Shown here piece by piece: positions 1 through 5,431 of a stretch of 11,375 nucleotides of DNA. Position 1 is the stretch's first letter, and the number at the start of each line of letters is the position of its first letter. The stretch is taken from contig JAHIQV010000455.1 in the NCBI GenBank assembly GCA_018903185.1, positions 1 through 11,375 of the forward strand. The letters run 5' to 3'. Both the position numbers and the translations under genes were made by a program. The notes beneath the pieces are model-generated. The model made no database searches. It was not told where the DNA came from and saw only the letters and a program-made list of their open reading frames with translations. This DNA is from Gammaproteobacteria bacterium. Its GTDB lineage: Bacteria; Pseudomonadota; Gammaproteobacteria; Burkholderiales; Burkholderiaceae_C.

Positions 1-652
1 CCAGCTCGTCGCAGGTCTTGCGCGTGAGCTGGCGCATGCCGTCGCCCTCGGCGCCCAGCACCAGCGCCACAGGAACCTTGAGGTCCACCTGGTACAGCGT
101 CTTCGGTGCGTCGTCGCTGGTGCCGATGATCCAGATGTTGCGCTCCTTCAGTTCGTTCAGGGTGCGCGCGAGGTTGGTCACCATGAAGTACGGCATGGTC
201 TCGGCCGCGCCGCTGGCCACCTTGGCCACAGTGGCGTTGATGCCCGCCGCGTGGTCCTTGGGCGCGATCACCGCGTGGGCTCCCGCACCATCGGCCACGC
301 GCAGGCATGCGCCCAGGTTGTGCGGATCGGTGATGCCATCGAGCACCAGCAGCAGCGGCACGGTGCCGGCGGCCTCCAGGCCTTCAAGCAGTTCATCCAG
401 CGAGTGCACCTGCGGCAGTTCCTGCACGCGAGCGGCCACGCCCTGGTGGCCGTGGCTGCCGGCGAGCTTGGCGATGCGCAGGCTGTCGGCCTCGATCAGA
501 CGCACGCCCGATTCTTTGGCGCGCTCCAGAAACTGGCGCATGCGCGCATCGCGACGCGTGGACTCGAAGTAAACCTCGACGACGGATTGGGGCGCGGTTT
601 TCAGGCGCACGCCCACGGCGTGAAAGCCGAAAAGCACTTTGGGGGAAGACAT
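1..652 (-). CDS. rlmB: 23S rRNA (guanosine-2'-O-)-methyltransferase RlmB, partial
   Basis: SpoU/TrmH-family (SPOUT) RNA methyltransferase. RlmB uses S-adenosylmethionine to methylate the 2'-O of a guanosine in 23S rRNA (G2251 in E. coli). The visible 217 residues start MSSPKVLFGFHAVGVRLK, the usual N-terminal substrate-binding domain (about 1-80). They continue into the SPOUT core: motif 1 DPHNLGACLR at 109-118, carrying the invariant Asn112 and Arg118, and motif 2 LVLGAEGDGM at 197-206. E. coli RlmB has 243 residues, so only the last 25-30 residues (motif 3) lie outside the left edge. The ATG at 652 is chosen because it opens the conserved N-terminus; a GAGG lies directly against it. Its upstream neighbour is the ABC ATPase at 817-1506, 164 bp away across a hairpin-rich gap, so it probably has its own promoter. 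Family assignment is firm; the exact target base follows from the family. Confidence 0.95.
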   Translation of the reverse strand, partial: MSSPKVLFGFHAVGVRLKTAPQSVVEVYFESTRRDARMRQFLERAKESGVRLIEADSLRIAKLAGSHGHQGVAARVQELPQVHSLDELLEGLEAAGTVPLLLVLDGITDPHNLGACLRVADGAGAHAVIAPKDHAAGINATVAKVASGAAETMPYFMVTNLARTLNELKERNIWIIGTSDDAPKTLYQVDLKVPVALVLGAEGDGMRQLTRKTCDEL

Positions 653-658
653 CCTCAG

Positions 659-664
659 ATTATC
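659..664 (-). promoter_or_regulatory. Candidate -10 box for rlmB
   Basis: On the minus strand the hexamer GATAAT lies 6 nt before the rlmB ATG. With the usual -10 to start-site distance, transcription would begin at or next to the A of the ATG, giving a leaderless or nearly leaderless mRNA. No good -35 is visible at 16-18 bp. A small hairpin (667-679) and a 10-bp palindrome GGTGATCACC (701-710) lie just upstream and could be regulator sites or chance. Inference from position only. Confidence 0.35.
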
Positions 665-734
665 AACGCCCTCCGGGCGCCCCGCGTCGCCTTCGGCTCG
701 GGTGATCACCTCCAGCGCGCAATGCCTCACCCAG

Positions 735-808
735 GATGCGGCGGAACTGGCTCCGCCAGGCCGCATCGCATCGCCCCCTTGAGGGGGTCGCGCGCAGCGC
801 GGCGGGGG
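735..808. repeat. Bipartite GC-rich hairpin element, copy 1
   Basis: Two adjacent stem-loops followed by a G-run. Hairpin A has 8-bp perfect arms, GATGCGGC (735-742) and GCCGCATC (760-767), enclosing an alternative inner stem GGCGGA/TCCGCC (740-745/752-757). Hairpin B is CCCCCTTGAGGGGG (774-787). A GGGGG run at 804-808 ends exactly 8 nt before the stop-codon triplet of the ABC ATPase gene (817). The same architecture recurs at 5346-5423, so this looks like a dispersed element attached to gene 3' ends. It may act as a terminator, an mRNA 3'-end stabiliser or a REP-like repeat. It fills much of the 164-bp gap between the ATPase gene and rlmB. There is no clear U-tract for a classical intrinsic terminator. 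Confidence 0.6.
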
Positions 809-816
809 TGTTCACG

Positions 817-1506
817 TCAAGCCGGTGCTTCCGCGGTCTCCACCACCTGGCCGGCCTCGATCGTGATGCGGCGCTCGCAGCGCTGGGCGATGGCGCGGTC
901 GTGGGTCACGAGCACCAGGGTCGTGCCCTGCTCGCGGTTGAGCTCGAACATCAGCTCCATCACCTTCTCGCCCGTGGCGAAGTCCAGGCTGCCGGTGGGT
1001 TCGTCGGCCAGCAACACGGCGGGCTGCACCACGAACGCCCGCGCCAGCGCCACGCGCTGCTGCTCACCGCCCGAAAGCACCTTGGGGTAGTGGCCCAGCC
1101 GTTCGCCCAGGCCCACACGCTGCAGCATGCGCGTGGCGGTGGCGCGCGCATCGCGCCGGCCCGCCAGCTCCAGCGGCAGCATCACGTTTTCCAGCGCGTT
1201 CAGGTTGCCCAGCAGCTGAAAACTCTGGAACACGAAGCCGACCTTTTCCGCGCGCAAGGCGGCACGCTGGTCCTCGTTGATCACAAACAGGTCCACGCCG
1301 TCAACCAGCACGGTGCCGCTGGTGGGGGTGTCCAGTCCGGCCACGATCGACAGCAGGGTGCTTTTGCCCGAGCCCGAGGCCCCCACGATGGCCGCAGTCT
1401 CCCCTTTGTTCAGGGAGAAATCGATATCGCGCAAAATGGTCAGGGTGCCCGTGGAGTCGGTCACCGACTTGAACACATGCTGCACAGCAATCATCACATC
1501 CGACAT
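817..1506 (-). CDS. ABC transporter ATP-binding protein (YbbA/LolD-like)
   Basis: A 229-residue cytoplasmic ATPase of the MacB/LolD/YbbA class, which drives permeases that move lipids, lipoproteins or peptides out of the inner membrane. All nucleotide-binding motifs are intact: Walker A GASGSGKST at 42-50, Q-loop Gln94, signature LSGGEQ at 144-149, Walker B AVLLADEP at 163-170 and switch His202. The ATG at 1506 is preceded by GGAAGG with a 7-nt spacer; reading on upstream gives only antisense of the esterase gene. It diverges from a TesA-type esterase 15 bp away, the arrangement I recall for ybbA/tesA in E. coli, which argues for the YbbA branch. Oddly, no permease follows: the next gene downstream is rlmB. 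The partner (a YbbP/FtsX-like permease) must be encoded elsewhere or is lost. The transported substrate is unknown. Confidence 0.93.
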   Translation of the reverse strand: MSDVMIAVQHVFKSVTDSTGTLTILRDIDFSLNKGETAAIVGASGSGKSTLLSIVAGLDTPTSGTVLVDGVDLFVINEDQRAALRAEKVGFVFQSFQLLGNLNALENVMLPLELAGRRDARATATRMLQRVGLGERLGHYPKVLSGGEQQRVALARAFVVQPAVLLADEPTGSLDFATGEKVMELMFELNREQGTTLVLVTHDRAIAQRCERRITIEAGQVVETAEAPA

Positions 1507-1521
1507 GGAAAGGCCTTCCGG
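1507..1521. promoter_or_regulatory. Shared divergent ribosome-binding region
   Basis: The 15 bases between the two divergent start codons hold the near-palindrome GGAAAGGCCTTCC (1507-1519). Read on the plus strand, GGAAAGG (1507-1513) is the Shine-Dalgarno for the TTG at 1522 with 8 nt spacing. Read on the minus strand, GGAAGG (1519-1514) serves the ATG at 1506 with 7 nt spacing. There is no room here for promoters, so each gene's promoter must lie inside the other's coding sequence and the two 5' leaders must be complementary. This site decides the TTG start of the esterase. Confidence 0.7.
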
Positions 1522-2181
1522 TTGAAACGACGTCACTTTAACGCCCTGCTCGTCGGGGCCGCCTGCCTGGGGTCTATCGGTGCGGCGATGGCACAGACCG
1601 CCTCGGCGGCCACAGTGCCCACGGTGCTGGTGGTGGGCGACTCCCTGACCGCCGAATACGGCCTCCGGCGCGGCAGCGGCTGGGTGGCGCTGCTGCAGCA
1701 ACGCCTGGACCAGGAAAAGATCCCCGCCCGCATGGTCAACGCCGGCATCAGCGCCGACACCACATCGGGCGGCCGCTCGCGCCTGCCGGCCCTGCTGCGC
1801 CAGCACAAGCCCGCCGTGGTGATCATCGAGCTCGGTGGCAACGATGCCCTGCGCGGCATGCCGCTCAGCATGACGCGCGACAACCTGGCCGCCATGGCCC
1901 GGCTTTCCCGCGGGGCCGGTGCCCGCGTGCTGCTGGTGGGCATGGAAGTACCGCCCAACTACGGCACCCGGTACACGCAGGAATTCCGCCAGGTGTTCAA
2001 GACCGTGGCGCAGGCCGAGAAGATCGGTCTGGTGCCCTTTCTGCTGGCGGGCGTGGCCGATGTGCCCGATGGGACAGCCACGCTGTTCCAGAGCGACCGC
2101 ATCCACCCGAACGAACTGGCACAACCCACGCTGGCCGGCAACGTGTGGCCCGCGCTGCGCGGGCTGCTGACGAAACGATAA
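1522..2181 (+). CDS. tesA: Exported GDSL/SGNH arylesterase (TesA-type thioesterase I)
   Basis: A 219-residue SGNH-hydrolase, predicted periplasmic, cleaving acyl esters or thioesters (family: TesA/TAP multifunctional acyl-CoA thioesterase, protease and lysophospholipase). I start it at TTG 1522 because that codon has a good Shine-Dalgarno (GGAAAGG, 8 nt away) and opens a textbook signal peptide: MKRRHF, a hydrophobic stretch 8-22, and likely cleavage after AMA (24) or slightly later. The first ATG downstream (1588) would delete the signal. Catalytic blocks: GDSL with nucleophile Ser41 (39-42), NAGISADTT with the block II Gly75, GGND (105-108) with oxyanion Asn107, and the Asp192-x-x-His195 pair in DRIHPNE. 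It diverges from the ABC ATPase and is followed after 6 bp by mnmH, so it probably leads a two-gene transcript. The exact substrate cannot be read from sequence; 'arylesterase' is the usual label. Confidence 0.93.
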   Translation: MKRRHFNALLVGAACLGSIGAAMAQTASAATVPTVLVVGDSLTAEYGLRRGSGWVALLQQRLDQEKIPARMVNAGISADTTSGGRSRLPALLRQHKPAVVIIELGGNDALRGMPLSMTRDNLAAMARLSRGAGARVLLVGMEVPPNYGTRYTQEFRQVFKTVAQAEKIGLVPFLLAGVADVPDGTATLFQSDRIHPNELAQPTLAGNVWPALRGLLTKR

Positions 2182-2187
2182 TCCGGC

Positions 2188-3276
2188 ATGCCCGTTCACA
2201 CCCTGCCCGCCAGCGAAGCACTGACCCAGCTCGACCGCTTCGACACCATCATCGACGCCCGCACCGAAGACGAACACGCGCTCGACCACGTGCCCGGCGC
2301 CCTCAACTGGCCCACGCTGAACAACGCCGAGCGCATCACCATCGGCACGATGTACAAGCAGGTCAACGCATTCGAGGCCAAGAAGCGTGGTGCGGCCCTC
2401 TCCGCGCGCAACATCGCGGCCCACATCGAACGCGACGTGATCGACAAGCCCCGGGACTGGAAACCGCTGCTGTATTGCTGGCGCGGCGGCAACCGCAGCG
2501 GTGCCCTGGCCACCATCCTGGGCGCGATCGGCTTTCATGTCACGCTCATTGAAGGTGGCTACAAGGCCTGGCGCGCGGCACTGGTCGAGTCCCTGCCCGG
2601 CCTGGCCACCCGACTGCACTACCGCGTGGTCTGTGGCCCCACCGGCAGCGGCAAGACGCGGCTGCTGCAGTCACTCGCCGCCCAGGGTGCTCAGGTGCTC
2701 GACCTCGAAGCACTCGCGAACCACCGCAGCTCGGTGCTGGGACACATCCCGGGCGTACCACAACCGAGCCAGAAACGTTTTGACAGCCTGATCTGGGATG
2801 CCCTGCGCCACTTCGACCCGGCGCGGCCGGTGTACGTCGAGAGCGAAAGCAAGAAGGTGGGCAATGTGCGCGTGCCCGATGCTCTGATCGACGCCATGCG
2901 CGAGAGCCCCTGCATCGACCTGCGGCTGTCGGACGAGGAGCGTGTGGCGCTGCTGCTGGAGGACTACGATTTCTTCGTCCAGGACAGCGCGCATTTCTGC
3001 CAGCGGCTGCAAGCGCTGACCGAGTTGCGCGGCAAGGCCGTGGTGGAGGACTGGATCACGCAAGTGCAGACGGGGCAGACACCGGCGGTGGTGCTGGATC
3101 TGCTGAAGCTGCACTACGACCCGACCTACGCCCAGTCCATTTCCCGCAACTTCAAACAATACGCCCAGGCACACCCATGCGTGCTGCGCGACCGCTCGAA
3201 GATCTCACTCGACAAAGCGGCTGCGTCATTGATGGCGTCCGAAGCTGCCGCGGCGCCGGCCTCGCTGGCCGGATGA
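2188..3276 (+). CDS. mnmH: tRNA 2-selenouridine synthase (MnmH/SelU)
   Basis: This 362-residue protein replaces the sulfur of 2-thiouridine at the wobble position of tRNA-Lys, -Glu and -Gln with selenium, through a geranylated intermediate, using selenophosphate. The N-terminal rhodanese domain (about 5-135) carries YCWRGGNRS at 96-104, and its Cys97 matches the essential Cys97 of E. coli SelU. A P-loop GPTGSGKT (150-157) opens the C-terminal nucleotide-binding domain. Full length for the family. ATG 2188 lies 6 bp after the esterase stop with only a weak Shine-Dalgarno, suggesting translational coupling. Activity needs SelD (selenophosphate synthetase), not in this window. In E. coli selU (ybbB) also lies near tesA-ybbA, as I recall, so the neighbourhood may be old. 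The C-terminal tail is Ala-rich and probably disordered. Confidence 0.95.
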   Translation: MPVHTLPASEALTQLDRFDTIIDARTEDEHALDHVPGALNWPTLNNAERITIGTMYKQVNAFEAKKRGAALSARNIAAHIERDVIDKPRDWKPLLYCWRGGNRSGALATILGAIGFHVTLIEGGYKAWRAALVESLPGLATRLHYRVVCGPTGSGKTRLLQSLAAQGAQVLDLEALANHRSSVLGHIPGVPQPSQKRFDSLIWDALRHFDPARPVYVESESKKVGNVRVPDALIDAMRESPCIDLRLSDEERVALLLEDYDFFVQDSAHFCQRLQALTELRGKAVVEDWITQVQTGQTPAVVLDLLKLHYDPTYAQSISRNFKQYAQAHPCVLRDRSKISLDKAAASLMASEAAAAPASLAG

Positions 3277-3282
3277 GGCAGA

Positions 3283-3298
3283 CCGCCTGAACCGGCGG
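3283..3298. terminator. Weak hairpin between convergent mnmH and scoB
   Basis: CCGCC (3283-3287) pairs with GGCGG (3294-3298) around a 6-nt TGAACC loop, just after the mnmH stop and within the 64-bp convergent gap. There is no T-run on either side, so it is at best a Rho-assisted or bidirectional 3'-end hairpin. Confidence 0.25.
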
Positions 3299-3340
3299 CT
3301 CAGGCACCAAGCCAGAGCACGGCGACACCCAGCGGCAGGT

Positions 3341-3979
3341 TCAGATCAGCGGCACGCCGGTCTTGGACTGCAGGAACTCGCGCGTCACGTCCGGCGCCAG
3401 TTCCACCACTTTCAGGCCTTCGGGCGTCACGTCCATCACGGCCAGGTCGGTGATGATGCGGTCGACCACGCCGATGCCGGTCAGCGGCAGGGTGCACTGG
3501 GGCAGGATCTTCAGGTCTTCGCTGCCGTCCTTCTTCTTGGCGACGTGTTCCATCAGCACGATCACGCGCTTGACGCCGGCCACCAGGTCCATGGCGCCGC
3601 CCATGCCCTTGACCATCTTGCCGGGAATCATCCAGTTGGCCAGGTCGCCCTTGTCGGTCACCTGCATGGCGCCCAGGATGGACAGGTTGATCTTGCCGCC
3701 GCGGATCATGGCGAAAGACTGGTCGCTGCCGAAGATGGCCGAGCCCTTCATGGTGGTCACGGTCTGCTTGCCGGCGTTGATCAGGTCCGGGTCCACCTCG
3801 TCTTCGTAGGGGAACGGGCCGATGCCCAGCATGCCGTTTTCGCTCTGCAGCCACACTTCGACGTGGTCGGGCACGTGGTTGGCCACCAGCGTCGGGATGC
3901 CGATGCCGAGGTTCACATAAAAACCGTCCTGCAGTTCCTGCGCCGCACGCGCGGCCATCTGGTCTTGGGTCCAAGGCAT
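3341..3979 (-). CDS. scoB: 3-oxoacid CoA-transferase, subunit B
   Basis: Beta subunit (212 residues) of succinyl-CoA:3-ketoacid CoA-transferase, which swaps CoA between succinyl-CoA and acetoacetate or another 3-oxoacid. It allows growth on ketone bodies and links polyhydroxybutyrate breakdown to the TCA cycle. The catalytic glutamate that forms the glutamyl-CoA thioester is Glu47 in LQSENGMLG (44-52). The conserved NLGIGIPT (23-30) and GGAMDLVAG (126-134) segments are present. Length is normal. The ATG at 3979 has a strong AGGAG 6 nt upstream that overlaps the scoA stop codon, so the two subunits are coupled and probably made in equal amounts. Specificity for acetoacetate rather than another ketoacid is by family resemblance. 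Confidence 0.95.
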   Translation of the reverse strand: MPWTQDQMAARAAQELQDGFYVNLGIGIPTLVANHVPDHVEVWLQSENGMLGIGPFPYEDEVDPDLINAGKQTVTTMKGSAIFGSDQSFAMIRGGKINLSILGAMQVTDKGDLANWMIPGKMVKGMGGAMDLVAGVKRVIVLMEHVAKKKDGSEDLKILPQCTLPLTGIGVVDRIITDLAVMDVTPEGLKVVELAPDVTREFLQSKTGVPLI

Positions 3980-3989
3980 GGTGTTCTCC

Positions 3990-4691
3990 TTATTTGCGGT
4001 CGCGGGTGGTGCGCTTCTCGATGCGCTTTTCCGGGGTCGGGTTCAGCACGATGCGGTGCACGTAGATGCCCGGCAGGTGCACGTCGTCGGGGGCGATCTC
4101 GCCGGTGGCCACGATGCGCTCCACCTCGACGATGCAGATCTTGCCGGCGGTGGCGGCCGCGGGGTTGAAATTGCGCGCCGTCATGTTGAAGCGCAGGTTG
4201 CCGGACATGTCGGCCACATCGGCCTTCACCAGCGACACCTCGGGCACCAGCGAACGCTCCATCACGTAGGTCTCTCCGTCGAATTCGCGCAGCTCCTTGC
4301 CTTCGGCCACCAGGGTGCCGACACCGGTCTTGGTGAAGAAAGCCGGAATGCCGGCGCCGCCGGCGCGCAACTTCTCGGCCAGCGTGCCCTGCGGCGTGAA
4401 TTCGAGTTCGAGTTCGCCGGCCAGGTACTGGCGCTCGAACTCCTTGTTTTCGCCGACGTAGGACGAAATCATCTTCCTGATCTGGCGCGTCTGCAGCAGC
4501 TTGCCCAGACCGAAGTCGTCCACGCCGGCGTTGTTGGAGATGGCGGTCAGGTTCTTCACGCCGGAATCGCGCAAGGCGTCGATCAGCGCTTCGGGAATGC
4601 CGCAAAGGCCAAAACCGCCCACGGCGATGAGCTGGCCGTCAGCCACCACACCCTTGAGGGCCTCGGCTGCGCTAGGGTAGATCTTGTTCAC
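3990..4691 (-). CDS. scoA: 3-oxoacid CoA-transferase, subunit A
   Basis: Alpha subunit (233 residues), partner of the adjacent scoB; together they form the CoA-transferase. The family signature [10 protein letters not shown] is at 25-34. Further ScoA blocks are [13 protein letters not shown] (51-63), [12 protein letters not shown] (77-88), [18 protein letters not shown] (108-125) and [14 protein letters not shown] (172-185). These blocks match ScoA rather than PcaI, which lacks the GFGLCGIPE form. The start is a GTG at 4691 with GGAG 8 nt upstream. It is the first gene of the scoAB pair and diverges from a PAS-LuxR regulator across 71 bp that contain a perfect dyad (4733-4754), centred about 52 bp upstream of the GTG. 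That position suits an activator of scoAB, which is inference. Confidence 0.95.
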   Translation of the reverse strand: MNKIYPSAAEALKGVVADGQLIAVGGFGLCGIPEALIDALRDSGVKNLTAISNNAGVDDFGLGKLLQTRQIRKMISSYVGENKEFERQYLAGELELEFTPQGTLAEKLRAGGAGIPAFFTKTGVGTLVAEGKELREFDGETYVMERSLVPEVSLVKADVADMSGNLRFNMTARNFNPAAATAGKICIVEVERIVATGEIAPDDVHLPGIYVHRIVLNPTPEKRIEKRTTRDRK

Positions 4692-4732
4692 GTCGGTTGC
4701 TCCAGTGGTTGAACAGGGATGAATGCAACGAT

Positions 4733-4754
4733 ACTACGTAACAGCATACGTAGT
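4733..4754. promoter_or_regulatory. Perfect 8-6-8 dyad, candidate LuxR-family operator
   Basis: ACTACGTA (4733-4740), 6 nt, TACGTAGT (4747-4754): perfect inverted repeats in the divergent gap between scoA (-) and the PAS-LuxR gene (+). Each arm contains the self-complementary core TACGTA. The size and symmetry suit a dimeric helix-turn-helix protein, and the obvious candidate is the divergent LuxR-type regulator. For scoA the site is far enough upstream for activation. For the regulator it lies only 8 bp before the ATG and overlaps the -10 region of a possible promoter (TTGAAC at 4709-4714, 17-bp spacer), which suits autorepression. Binding is not shown by the sequence. Confidence 0.6.
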
Positions 4755-4762
4755 TTGACCTA

Positions 4763-5341
4763 ATGACTAACCCGAACACCGATCTCTCCGGCATCGACTA
4801 CCGGCTCGCGTTCGACCTGGCGCCAATCGGGCTGGTGCTCTCGCGCCAGCGCACGATTGTGGACTGCAACCAGGCCTTGTGCGAGATGTTTGGCGCCGCG
4901 CGCGAGCAGCTGGTGGGCCAGAGTTTTCTGGTGCTCTACCCGAGTGCCGACGAGTACGAGCGCACCGGGGCGCGCATCGCCCCCATCCTCGGGCGCAGCG
5001 GCACCTACGCCGACGACCGCGTCATGAAACGCGTGGACGGCCGCTTCAAGGGCGAGACCTTCTGGTGCCACGTCACGGGCCGCGCGCTGCACCTTGAGGC
5101 ACCCCACGAGGCCGGCATCTGGAGCTTCGAAGACCTGAGCTCACGCCGCGCGGTCAAAGCCGAACTCACCGGGCGCGAACGCGAGGTGGCCGCCTTTCTG
5201 ATGGGCGGTCTGACCAGCAAGGAAATCGGCAAGACGCTGGGCATCAGCCACCGAACGGTGGAGATCTACCGCGCGCGGCTGATGCGCAAATACCAGGCGC
5301 ACAGCACACCGGATCTGGTGCACCGACTTCTCGCAGGTTAA
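4763..5341 (+). CDS. PAS-LuxR type transcriptional regulator
   Basis: A 192-residue, probably cytoplasmic, DNA-binding regulator. Residues about 10-125 look like one PAS sensory domain: FDLAPIGLVLSRQRTIVDCN (17-36), EQLVGQSFLVLYP (48-60), then GETFWCHVTGRAL (97-109). Residues 134-192 are a GerE/LuxR helix-turn-helix: LTGREREVAAFLMGGLTSKE (135-154), then IGKTLGISHRTVEIYRARLM (155-174). There is no response-regulator receiver domain, so the signal is probably a ligand, cofactor or redox state sensed by PAS rather than phosphorylation. The ATG at 4763 gives a complete PAS domain but has no clear Shine-Dalgarno. It diverges from scoAB and sits beside a perfect dyad, making it the likely regulator of the CoA-transferase and of itself (inference). 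The ligand is unknown. Confidence 0.88.
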   Translation: MTNPNTDLSGIDYRLAFDLAPIGLVLSRQRTIVDCNQALCEMFGAAREQLVGQSFLVLYPSADEYERTGARIAPILGRSGTYADDRVMKRVDGRFKGETFWCHVTGRALHLEAPHEAGIWSFEDLSSRRAVKAELTGREREVAAFLMGGLTSKEIGKTLGISHRTVEIYRARLMRKYQAHSTPDLVHRLLAG

Positions 5342-5345
5342 GCGC

Positions 5346-5423
5346 GATCCGGCGCCGGGCAGCCCCAAGCCGGATCAGCCCCCTCGGGGGGCAGCGACCC
5401 GCGCAAGCGGTGGAGCGTGGGGG
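5346..5423. repeat. Bipartite GC-rich hairpin element, copy 2
   Basis: Second copy of the element at 735-808. Hairpin A has 8-bp perfect arms GATCCGGC (5346-5353) and GCCGGATC (5369-5376). Hairpin B is GCCCCCTCGGGGGGC (5378-5392). The closing GGGGG (5419-5423) is again exactly 8 nt from the stop-codon triplet of the minus-strand gene (5432). Compared with copy 1, position 4 of arm A has changed from G to C and its partner from C to G, keeping the pairing. It lies between the convergent LuxR and Bug genes, so a terminator or 3'-end role is plausible for both. Confidence 0.65.
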
Positions 5424-5431
5424 TTGTCAGT

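Noticed and set aside
736..1521. Upstream in-frame extension of the esterase to 736
   Set aside because: This stretch is antisense to the ABC ATPase and would bury the signal peptide. The TTG at 1522 with its Shine-Dalgarno is the supported start.
1507..2619. Upstream in-frame extension of the ABC ATPase to 2619
   Set aside because: The added residues are antisense to the esterase and mnmH genes. The ATPase domain begins at the ATG at 1506, which has its own ribosome site.
4755..4760. TTGACC as a -35 box for the PAS-LuxR gene
   Set aside because: It lies 2 bp before the ATG, so its -10 would fall inside the coding sequence and no suitable hexamer is there.
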